Assembly: GCA_945788205.1 (NCBI GenBank)
Contig: CALZLE010000067.1
Span: 1 to 21,578, forward strand
Direction of reading: 5' to 3'
DNA length: 21,578 bases
DNA from: an uncultured Desulfuromonadales bacterium
GTDB taxonomy: Bacteria > Desulfobacterota > Desulfuromonadia > Desulfuromonadales > Geopsychrobacteraceae
The notes under the pieces were generated by a model. That model had not been told where the DNA came from. It saw only the letters and a list, made by a program, of their open reading frames with translations, and did not search any database. Numbering within the stretch: the first letter of the stretch is position 1; every line of letters starts with the position of its first letter. Position numbers and translations under genes: made by a program. Below are positions 7,591-14,058 of this stretch, in pieces.

Positions 7591-9306
7591 TTGAAAAAAG
7601 GAGAGCAAATTCGCCGTCCGCTAGCGCGACCGCTCTTTCTCGTCCTGCTGTTCTTTACCGTTGCCATAGGGCTGAACTGGTGCCACTTTTCCTCGCAACC
7701 CCCTGAACCACTGTCGGTTCAGCCTGCCGGGCCCGCAGGCGTCGAACCCCGTGCTGTTCAGAGTCAACCTGACAGGCCAGCTATGTTAGTCGTTCAGAAG
7801 AATATTCCCTTGATGCGCGATCTGGATGAATCCAGTGATGCCATCGAAGGACCGGCCGAGGCTGAAACAGAGGCTTTCCGATCTGAAGTCGTAGCGCAGC
7901 CGGCCCCGCAGCCGGCCCCGCAGCCGGCCCCGCAGCCGGCCCCGCAGTCACCCGAAGTGCCCGTGAAGAAATCGGTGTTGCCGGGCCCATCGGAAACCGG
8001 CTCTACACCCGCGCCAGGCGATGTTTCGTCGGCAATGAAAAAGAAGCTGGCCTGGATCCAGCAAGTGTCCTCGCTGGTCACCGGTCAGGCCGAGGGCAGA
8101 TTTGTCCAGTCGGTTAACAGCTCTAAAGGGGTTTACTCCGATCGCACATACACGGTCTACGAAACGACCCTGGAACTTTCCGGCGCCGAGGGGATCGGCG
8201 CTTTTGCTCTGCGCTGGCGAGGCCGGTATGCACCGTCCGAGGATTTAGCGGAGGATATTCCTACCAGCTACCTGGAAGAGGCCTGGTACAGTTGGGGGGA
8301 CCCCGCCGGCCCTTACCGGCTCACCCTCGGGCGGCATTATATCGATTCTGCGGACGGCGAACTGGTCGATGGGATTTCCATTGACAAAAGTGCCGGCAAG
8401 GGGTTTTCTTTGGGGGCCTTCGCAGGCTTCCGGCCGAGCCCCTACGATTTCAGTTTCAGGTTGGATGCGTTCTCCGCCGGCATCTATTCGTCATGGGAAG
8501 ACAGCTCGGCAAGCCGCTCTTATTCGCGGCAAGCCCTGGTGCTGAACGCGTTTGAACAGGACCTTGATCGCGCCTATTTTTCCTGGAGCGCCGGTAAAGC
8601 CGTTTCTGACACGATCTCCCTGCGACAATATCTGACGGTAGATTATCGCCCCGAAGATGGAGGCCTGAACTTGACCAACTACTCTCTGGGGGCGGACTGG
8701 CAGCCATCGCGGGACCTTTGGGTGACCTGGCGCGGCGAGACCTATCGCGGCATATTTTATGATGTCGGCTCGGAAAACATCCCGACCGATACTTCGCCAA
8801 CCTACACCACTTCTACCTCCGTGCGTTACGTGTTTTCCCGATGGCTCATCAACCGCGCCTCGCTTCGTTACAGCCGTCGCAATCAGGACCGCTCACTGTC
8901 CTGGACGCTTGGCACGGATTTTCCGGACCTGCTGGGCAGCGCCGCGACCTTGAGTCTTTTATATTCGGCAACAGATTATTATAATGCCTTCTTCGATTCG
9001 TACAGCCTGACGCTGTCCCGGTCCTTCATCGAAAGACTGTTCATGAACCTGGGCTTGCGCTACTGGCGCAATCTTACTGAACAATTGCGCGGCAGCAGCC
9101 AGACGAATTATTCGTCGGTCTCGGTCGGGGGGAGCTACCTGCTGAACGATCGGATCAGTTTTTCAGCAAATTACGAATATCTGTGGGCTGAATTTCAAAA
9201 CGGCACAACCCTGGGGCGCGGTTTCGACTTCGCCGGCGACCCGACCTCGGTCTCTGACCGATCCAGCGGGCACAATTTTTATCTAACCTTCGAATATCGA
9301 TTCTAA
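7591..9306 (+). CDS. Outer-membrane beta-barrel protein with N-terminal anchor and proline-rich linker
   Basis: 571 residues from the chosen TTG. Residues 14-30 are a hydrophobic helix after a basic start (KKGEQIRRPLARP). Residues 35-150 are proline- and acid-rich, with QPAP repeated four times. From about 165 to the end the sequence alternates polar and aromatic/hydrophobic residues in many short strands (for example FALRWRGRY, YRLTLGRHY, LTVDYR, NFYLTFEYRF) and ends in Phe, as outer-membrane barrels do. TTG 7591 is preferred because GAGGAG sits 5 bases before it; an in-frame GTG at 7480 gives a less likely 608-residue form. It is the first gene of the cytochrome cluster, so a porin sheath for the multihaem cytochrome is a reasonable guess. 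No named family was recognised. Confidence 0.72.
   Translation: MKKGEQIRRPLARPLFLVLLFFTVAIGLNWCHFSSQPPEPLSVQPAGPAGVEPRAVQSQPDRPAMLVVQKNIPLMRDLDESSDAIEGPAEAETEAFRSEVVAQPAPQPAPQPAPQPAPQSPEVPVKKSVLPGPSETGSTPAPGDVSSAMKKKLAWIQQVSSLVTGQAEGRFVQSVNSSKGVYSDRTYTVYETTLELSGAEGIGAFALRWRGRYAPSEDLAEDIPTSYLEEAWYSWGDPAGPYRLTLGRHYIDSADGELVDGISIDKSAGKGFSLGAFAGFRPSPYDFSFRLDAFSAGIYSSWEDSSASRSYSRQALVLNAFEQDLDRAYFSWSAGKAVSDTISLRQYLTVDYRPEDGGLNLTNYSLGADWQPSRDLWVTWRGETYRGIFYDVGSENIPTDTSPTYTTSTSVRYVFSRWLINRASLRYSRRNQDRSLSWTLGTDFPDLLGSAATLSLLYSATDYYNAFFDSYSLTLSRSFIERLFMNLGLRYWRNLTEQLRGSSQTNYSSVSVGGSYLLNDRISFSANYEYLWAEFQNGTTLGRGFDFAGDPTSVSDRSSGHNFYLTFEYRF
7897..7947 (+). repeat. 12-bp tandem repeat encoding QPAP
   Basis: Four perfect copies of CAGCCGGCCCCG (7897-7944) plus a final CAG, inside the linker of the barrel protein. 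A period of 12 keeps the frame, so copy changes would only alter linker length. Confidence 0.9.
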
Positions 9307-9320
9307 CCGGAGCCAGCCTT

Positions 9321-9875
9321 ATGCGACGACATTCCTTCACCAAAGCGCTTGTACTTCTATCCTGCTGCCTCTTATTGGTCTGGGTTCCCGCCAGCGTCTC
9401 GGCCCGCAGCTACGTCGGCGGCACGATCTTCACCCGGGACGGCCGTCAACTCAACGTGTCCCGCTTCCTGCAACCGCTGCGCAAAGACGATCTGGTCAAA
9501 GGCAGCGAAGGAGAAAGAACGGTCAGCATCCCGACCGGCGAGGTGCTGGAGCTGAACCTGCTGACCAGCGAGGTCAATTACATCTATCAACATTCCAAGT
9601 ATGTCCCGCAGACCGGCATCCTGACCCTGCTGCTCAGAAACGGTGAAACCCGCATGTTGAGCGACGCCTATTTCGACCGGGGAGCCCTGAGTTATACAGC
9701 GGGTGCCGGCAAGGGCACCGAAGAACAGAAAATCAAGCTGCGCGATATCGTGAAAATCCGCTTTGAAAAGTCGATCGGCCGGGTTCGCGCCTGCCCGCTG
9801 GATCAGGTCAAGTTTCCGGACGATTACCTGTTCTGCCCCTTTCACGGCGTCCCGCTGATCTGGGCAGAGCCTTGA
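9321..9875 (+). CDS. Secreted protein with C-terminal CPxD/CPxH motif
   Basis: 184 residues with a signal peptide (hydrophobic run 9-22, likely cleavage after SVSA at 28), so it acts in the periplasm or outer membrane. The body looks beta-rich (VGGTIFTRDGRQLNVSRFL; GILTLLLRNGETRML; KLRDIVKIRFEKS). The end resembles a zinc ribbon of the FP..Y.FCP.HG.PL kind, but each knuckle has only one cysteine: CPLD (C158, D161) and CPFH (C172, H175). It could bind metal through mixed ligands or form a disulfide. It lies 15 bases after the barrel gene and 22 before the cytochrome gene, so it is probably an accessory of the same complex. No family recognised. Confidence 0.72.
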   Translation: MRRHSFTKALVLLSCCLLLVWVPASVSARSYVGGTIFTRDGRQLNVSRFLQPLRKDDLVKGSEGERTVSIPTGEVLELNLLTSEVNYIYQHSKYVPQTGILTLLLRNGETRMLSDAYFDRGALSYTAGAGKGTEEQKIKLRDIVKIRFEKSIGRVRACPLDQVKFPDDYLFCPFHGVPLIWAEP

Positions 9876-9897
9876 ACAGCATAAAGGATAGATACTG

Positions 9898-11511
9898 ATG
9901 ACAATCCGGCTCATTCTGTTAGCAACCCTGCTCGTTACGACCCTGTCGAACGGAGCGCTGGCGATTGTTCATGAATCCCTGTCGCGGCTGGCCAGCCCCG
10001 GGCCGTTGGCCGCCCAGCATGCCAAGCTCGATGGCGACTGCATCAAGTGCCACACCGCTGGCGGCGGCGTTACCGATCGACTCTGCCTCGACTGCCATAA
10101 GCAGCTGCGTGCCCGGATTGAACAAGACAAGGGCTATCATGCCAAGCGCGAGAAAAAGTGCTTTGCCTGCCACCCGGACCATCAGGGACGACAATTCGAT
10201 ATGATCCCGCGCGAGCTGCTGAAGCCTGAAGTCTTCCGCCATCAGGTGACCGGCTTTCCCCTCGAAGGGGCTCACGTTGCCCTGAAATGCGACTCCTGCC
10301 ACCGAGAGCGCAGTTATCTGAAGTTAAAAGCCGATTGCGACTTCTGCCACCAGGATCCGCACGAGAGACAGTTCGCCGCCGCCCCCTGCGACGACTGCCA
10401 CAGCGCCTCCGGCAACTGGCTTCCCGACCGCTTCAAGCACGAGCGGGCCAAGTTCAAGCTGGAGGGTGCTCACCGCGAGGCCGACTGCGGCGACTGCCAC
10501 GGCGACGGGCGTTTCCGCGGCCGGGCCGCGCAGGGCTGTGCTGACTGCCATGACGGGCCGCACGAGGGTCAGTTCGCCGCCACCCCCTGCGGCGACTGCC
10601 ACAGCGTCTCCGGCAACTGGTTTCCCGACCGCTTCAAGCACGAGCGGGCCAAGTTCAAGCTTGAAGGTGCTCACCGCGAGGCCGACTGCAGCGACTGCCA
10701 CGGCGACGGGCGTTTCCGCGGCCGGGCCGCGCAGGGCTGTGTAGACTGCCACATAGATCCGCATGCTGGGTTGCGCGACCGCGACTGTACCCGCTGTCAT
10801 AACCCTTTACTGGACTGGGATCTTGAGTTGAGTGCCCATCAGGAAGGCCCCTTCCCGCTGGAAGGGCGACATGCCCGGCTGGCCTGCAGCGAATGCCATC
10901 GAGGCGGTGAGATTTCCCGGCTTGACAGCAACTGCACCGCCTGCCACCGTGATCCGCATCGCAACCAGTTTGGCAACCGCAGCTGCAGAGATTGCCATAC
11001 GCCGACCGGTTGGCTGCCGCCGACCTTCCGCCACATCGGGGCAGGCTTCATCCTCGACGGCCGCCACCGCGCCATCAATTGCCAGGCTTGCCACCCGGGG
11101 CGCAACTATCGCAACACCCCGATCGACTGCGAGAGTTGCCACAATGACGATTTCCGTCGGTCCCGCAATCCCAGCCACATCAACGCCGGAATCAGAGGCG
11201 ACTGCCGACTGTGCCACAACACCTCGGCCTGGCGTGGAGCGATCTTCAATCACTCATTTTACCTGCTGTCTGGACCACACAACAACGCCATGCGCTGCAA
11301 TTCCTGTCACGTCGGCGGCGCCAGATATCGCTTGAGCGACAGCCGCTGCAGCGTCTGCCATCCCAGGCCGCTGCATCCGGGGCACCCCCATCCCGACGGT
11401 GACATGCCCGACCACACCGTGCCGCATCTGCACGGTCACGAACCCTGCGGCAAATGTCACTATACCGACATCTGGCAGAATATCCGTTTTCATTCTATGG
11501 GCGGCAACTGA
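9898..11511 (+). CDS. Secreted multihaem c-type cytochrome, 21 CxxCH sites
   Basis: 537 residues with a signal peptide (about 1-22, ALA-IVHES). I count 21 CxxCH haem-attachment motifs, from C48 to C517. Most sit in a repeated unit of the form F-x-H...F-x-L-x-G-x-H...CxxCH...CxxCH-x-DPH, where the extra histidines can serve as distal ligands; this is the layout of the cytochrome c3/c7-like 'doubled CxxCH' families. Residues 158-291 contain two nearly identical 67-residue units (see repeat). A histidine-rich stretch (about 484-516) precedes the last haem site. It would be matured in the periplasm and form a haem wire. Neighbouring barrel and b-type genes suggest it moves electrons across the periplasm or outer membrane. 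The stop is 3 bases before the next ATG. Confidence 0.92.
   Translation: MTIRLILLATLLVTTLSNGALAIVHESLSRLASPGPLAAQHAKLDGDCIKCHTAGGGVTDRLCLDCHKQLRARIEQDKGYHAKREKKCFACHPDHQGRQFDMIPRELLKPEVFRHQVTGFPLEGAHVALKCDSCHRERSYLKLKADCDFCHQDPHERQFAAAPCDDCHSASGNWLPDRFKHERAKFKLEGAHREADCGDCHGDGRFRGRAAQGCADCHDGPHEGQFAATPCGDCHSVSGNWFPDRFKHERAKFKLEGAHREADCSDCHGDGRFRGRAAQGCVDCHIDPHAGLRDRDCTRCHNPLLDWDLELSAHQEGPFPLEGRHARLACSECHRGGEISRLDSNCTACHRDPHRNQFGNRSCRDCHTPTGWLPPTFRHIGAGFILDGRHRAINCQACHPGRNYRNTPIDCESCHNDDFRRSRNPSHINAGIRGDCRLCHNTSAWRGAIFNHSFYLLSGPHNNAMRCNSCHVGGARYRLSDSRCSVCHPRPLHPGHPHPDGDMPDHTVPHLHGHEPCGKCHYTDIWQNIRFHSMGGN
10369..10770 (+). repeat. 201-bp in-frame tandem duplication in the cytochrome gene
   Basis: Unit 1 (10369-10569) and unit 2 (10570-10770) align without gaps. 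Over about the first 170 bases I count 7 differences; the last part diverges more. Each unit codes for 67 residues with three CxxCH sites (starting QFAA.PC.DCHS.SGNW), so the event added three haems. Confidence 0.92.
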
Positions 11512-11514
11512 AGC

Positions 11515-12462
11515 ATGTCATCCCAGCTGGTCGATTACTGGTATTTAGTGGCCGGACAGCTGCAGCCCGGCAAAGGGGCTGGCCTGCTGTTGGGAATCGT
11601 CGGGACGCTGCTCTGCTTGCTCTCGGTCGTGCTTTACAGTCCGCGCAAACGGCTCGCTCCGTTTCAACATATCGGCGCCAAACGCCATTGGCTGAGCCTG
11701 CATATCCTGCTGGGGACAATCGGACCGCTGCTGATCGCCGGTCACGCCCGGCATCACCTGCTCGGCATCAAGGGGTTGGTCAATCTGGCCATGTGGGGGG
11801 TTGTGGTCAGCGGCCTGCTTGCCAGGTATCTCGCTACAAGTTTAACCGTCGCCAAAACTCGGCGGCTTCAGTTGCTTAAGGAACTGACAACCCGCTATCA
11901 CTGGGAATCAGGAGAAACCCTGTATTTTCTGCGTCCGGCGCAGCGACGAAGGCTGCTGGAATCGATGCGGACAAGCCCGCTCGATCAGTCGCCGGGGCTA
12001 TGGCGCCTGGTGCAATGTTTCTTCCTGGACTTGCAGCTGCTCTGGGACCTGCAGCAAGCAGCGCGAATGGTCCGCAGGGGCGAAAAACTGCCCGGTGATC
12101 GTCGACGTGGCGACCGGCGCAACACTGATCGTCGCGCTGGCGAACGCCGCCGTGCAGAGCGCCAGGGGGACGAACGGCGAAGCGAAGACCGACGTTATGG
12201 CGGCCGTGAGCAGTCCGCGAAGGGAGCCAAGCCTGGCGGTATTCGACGCTCCAAGTCGCTGCCAGAGGCCTTTAGAAAGACCCTGGTTCTGCAACGCAAC
12301 CTGCTGCTGCTGGGAATTCACGAGGCCAGCGCGCCGTTCTGGATCTCCATCCACACAGGACTCAGTATCGGTTTTCTGTTGTTTTTGAACCTGCATATCG
12401 TAGTGGCGATTCTGTTCTCCCCGCAAATGACCGTTTGGCCTTTTCTCCCGCCTCCACCTTAA
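11515..12462 (+). CDS. Four-helix membrane protein, probable bis-haem b cytochrome
   Basis: 315 residues with membrane helices at about 22-42, 58-78, 85-106 and 275-301. Helix 2 has His63 and His77, and helix 4 has His280 and His294: both pairs are spaced H-x13-H, as in bis-haem cytochromes b. The arginine-rich loop between helices 3 and 4 should be cytoplasmic (positive-inside rule), which pairs His63 with His280 on the inner side and His77 with His294 on the periplasmic side. The loop contains a D/E-R-R repeat (194-231). Helix 3 ends in VVVSGLLARYL. It starts 3 bases after the cytochrome stop, so the two are coupled. A quinol-dependent electron donor or acceptor for the periplasmic cytochrome is inferred; no named family was matched. 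Confidence 0.72.
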   Translation: MSSQLVDYWYLVAGQLQPGKGAGLLLGIVGTLLCLLSVVLYSPRKRLAPFQHIGAKRHWLSLHILLGTIGPLLIAGHARHHLLGIKGLVNLAMWGVVVSGLLARYLATSLTVAKTRRLQLLKELTTRYHWESGETLYFLRPAQRRRLLESMRTSPLDQSPGLWRLVQCFFLDLQLLWDLQQAARMVRRGEKLPGDRRRGDRRNTDRRAGERRRAERQGDERRSEDRRYGGREQSAKGAKPGGIRRSKSLPEAFRKTLVLQRNLLLLGIHEASAPFWISIHTGLSIGFLLFLNLHIVVAILFSPQMTVWPFLPPPP

Positions 12463-12528
12463 AGCGAGCTTGACGGACCACGGCCCTAATCGCCCGTCCA
12501 GAACCGACAGAGCAAAGGATATTCTACG

Positions 12529-12554
12529 GGGGGTGCAGGATATCCTACACCCCC
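12529..12554 (+). terminator. GC-rich hairpin after the membrane cytochrome gene
   Basis: GGGGGTG (12529-12535) pairs with CACCCCC (12548-12554), followed inward by one mismatch and the self-complementary AGGATATCCT. There is no T-run after it, so it may be a weak terminator, a processing site or a protein-binding palindrome. A near copy of its centre, AGGATATTCTAC, lies just upstream at 12517-12528. Confidence 0.4.
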
Positions 12555-12621
12555 GTCTCTCATGGCAAACCATTCGTCCCTCGAAGCGTAGCTTTCATCG
12601 GCCTTTTCCAGGCCGTGACGT

Positions 12622-12637
12622 TGGCATAACCATTGAA
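12622..12637 (+). promoter_or_regulatory. Possible sigma-54-like site before the iron-sulfur gene
   Basis: TGGCAT-AACCA-TTGAA has the -24/-12 spacing of a sigma-54 promoter, but the -12 dinucleotide is GA instead of GC. An overlapping sigma-70 reading (TTGGCA-17-TATGTA) is equally possible. Either would start transcription shortly before the ATG at 12699. Confidence 0.25.
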
Positions 12638-12698
12638 AATGAATATGTATATTGATTCATTGACTCGTGTTCCGTTTAGCCTTGCAAAGGGATAACCG

Positions 12699-13313
12699 AT
12701 GGGAAAAACCACTGCCAGCGATTACAGCGTAGACCCGCCAACGGCAAAAGATGAACTCAGTGACCTCCTGATCAACAACCGGTGTCGTCAAATCCTGATT
12801 CGCGACTTGAAACATTGTCTCGCCTGTGGTGCCTGCGAACGATCTTGTGAACGCCGGCACGGCGAACAACGCTGGCGCGACCTGCCGATCGGGGTGGACG
12901 GATCCGGCAAGTTCGCCATGATGCCGGTCTGCCAGGGGTGTGAAACCCCGGCCTGCGTCACCGCCTGTCTACAGCAGGCGTTCACGCCCGCCGGAACCTC
13001 CCCGCAAGTTGATGCTGAAAAGTGCATAGGCTGTGGACGCTGTGTTCTGGCCTGTCCCTTCGCCGCCATTTCCTGCCTGCCGCCTGTGCAGAAAAACGAA
13101 AGCGATGGCTGCACCCCTTTGGCGCGCAAGAAGGCTGTCAAATGTGACGGCTGTGCCGATTTCGCGCAGCGAGCCTGTCTGCGCGAATGCCCTACGGGGG
13201 CATTGAAGGTCGTCGGCTGGGGGCGCTTCAAACAGCTCCAGCAAAAGATACCTCGGCCCCCGCTTATGGCGGCAACTCTGCTGAAAATCCTGTTTCGACC
13301 AAGTTCCAACTGA
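12699..13313 (+). CDS. Ferredoxin-like protein with four [4Fe-4S] motifs
   Basis: 204 residues, soluble, no signal peptide or Tat motif visible, so likely cytoplasmic. Four cysteine quartets are present: C40/43/46/50, C78/81/86/90, C109/112/115/119 and C149/152/160/164. The arrangement is that of the DmsB/HybA/CooF electron-transfer subunits, which carry four [4Fe-4S] clusters in a chain. The start is supported by AAAGGGAT about 6 bases upstream. It lies 236 bases after the b-type gene, probably with its own promoter, and could connect a cytoplasmic redox partner to the membrane cytochrome. No catalytic subunit (molybdopterin or hydrogenase type) is seen in the window, so the partner is unknown. 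Confidence 0.85.
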   Translation: MGKTTASDYSVDPPTAKDELSDLLINNRCRQILIRDLKHCLACGACERSCERRHGEQRWRDLPIGVDGSGKFAMMPVCQGCETPACVTACLQQAFTPAGTSPQVDAEKCIGCGRCVLACPFAAISCLPPVQKNESDGCTPLARKKAVKCDGCADFAQRACLRECPTGALKVVGWGRFKQLQQKIPRPPLMAATLLKILFRPSSN

Positions 13314-13425
13314 ATGTGATCCTTTGCGGCGACCTTCGCAGGCGTCACGCGGGTTTTCTTCTCGGTACAGGTCGCGTCGATAACGGCGACCTCCGGTCTC
13401 ATAGCTCAAGCAAGGACGATTGATG

Positions 13426-13995
13426 AACAGATTGGGGATGGGAGCAAAGCTGGCTGGAAGCCCGCCGCGGAACCTTGTCGATTTTTGGCGGCGGCCTCTC
13501 CCTGGTCGATCGTTCGGAGCGCATCGTGGCCGCCACACAAAAGAACCGAGACCGTCCGGACACCGATTTCCCCGCTCAAGAAGTGATTCAATCCGCCCTG
13601 CAGGCCGATCGACTCGTTCTTATGCGTTCCACTGAGGATCGGCGAACAGACCGTCGGCGGGATCTGCCTGTTAAATCGGGCTGGAGGGTTCGCCGCCGAA
13701 CAAATACTGGAGGTCGAGGCCTTCGGCCAGATGACCGCCCTGGCCATCCAGAGCGCCCGGACGGAAGAGGCCCGCAAGCAGACCGAGGAACGCTTGCACC
13801 ATTCTGGCGGTTGATGATGAGGAACCGATACTGGAGATTGTGACATTGTTTCTGCGCGAGCAGGGGTGCCGGGTTCTCACCGCCGACTCCGAGGCAGCCC
13901 ACCGCATCTGGCAAGAAAGCAGCGGCCGAATCGATCTGCTGCTGGCGGTCCGTAAGACAGGCAGGGAGAGCGCTACGGCGCCGGTCGCCTCGTGA
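13426..13995 (+). pseudogene. Decayed hybrid histidine kinase (GAF plus receiver remnants)
   Basis: Three pieces in three frames fit one former protein. Piece A (13426 to about 13635) reads RRGTLSIFGGGLSLVDRSER...QADRLVLM, like the first half of a GAF domain. Piece B (13638-13814) reads IGEQTVGGICLLNRAGG...EAFGQMTALAIQSAR, the second half of a GAF domain and a start of coiled coil. Piece C (13801-13995) reads ILAVDDEEPILEIVTLFL, the N-terminus of a receiver domain, which stops before the phosphorylated Asp. The kinase core between B and C is gone. At least two frame changes and one large deletion are needed. Bases 13314-13425 and 13996-14058 around it hold nothing I recognise. Confidence 0.7.
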
Positions 13996-14058
13996 AACTG
14001 CTTCTCAGTTAAGCCTGAATCAGAAGAATTGCTTGTCATCTGCCGTCGAAAGAGCAGT

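Noticed and set aside
10324..10800. Repeats in both strands that might suggest a repeat array
   Set aside because: The repetition is the 67-residue cytochrome unit and the CxxCH codons; there are no short identical repeats with unique spacers, so it is not a CRISPR array.
12699..12800. Tat signal on the four-cluster ferredoxin, as in exported HybA-type proteins
   Set aside because: No twin-arginine or hydrophobic segment at the N-terminus; treated as cytoplasmic.
13314..13425. In-frame coding-like stretch (LNVILCGDLRRRHAG) before the GAF remnant
   Set aside because: It shares the frame of the first GAF fragment but is cut off from it by a TGA at 13421-13423 and resembles no domain I know; not included in the pseudogene.
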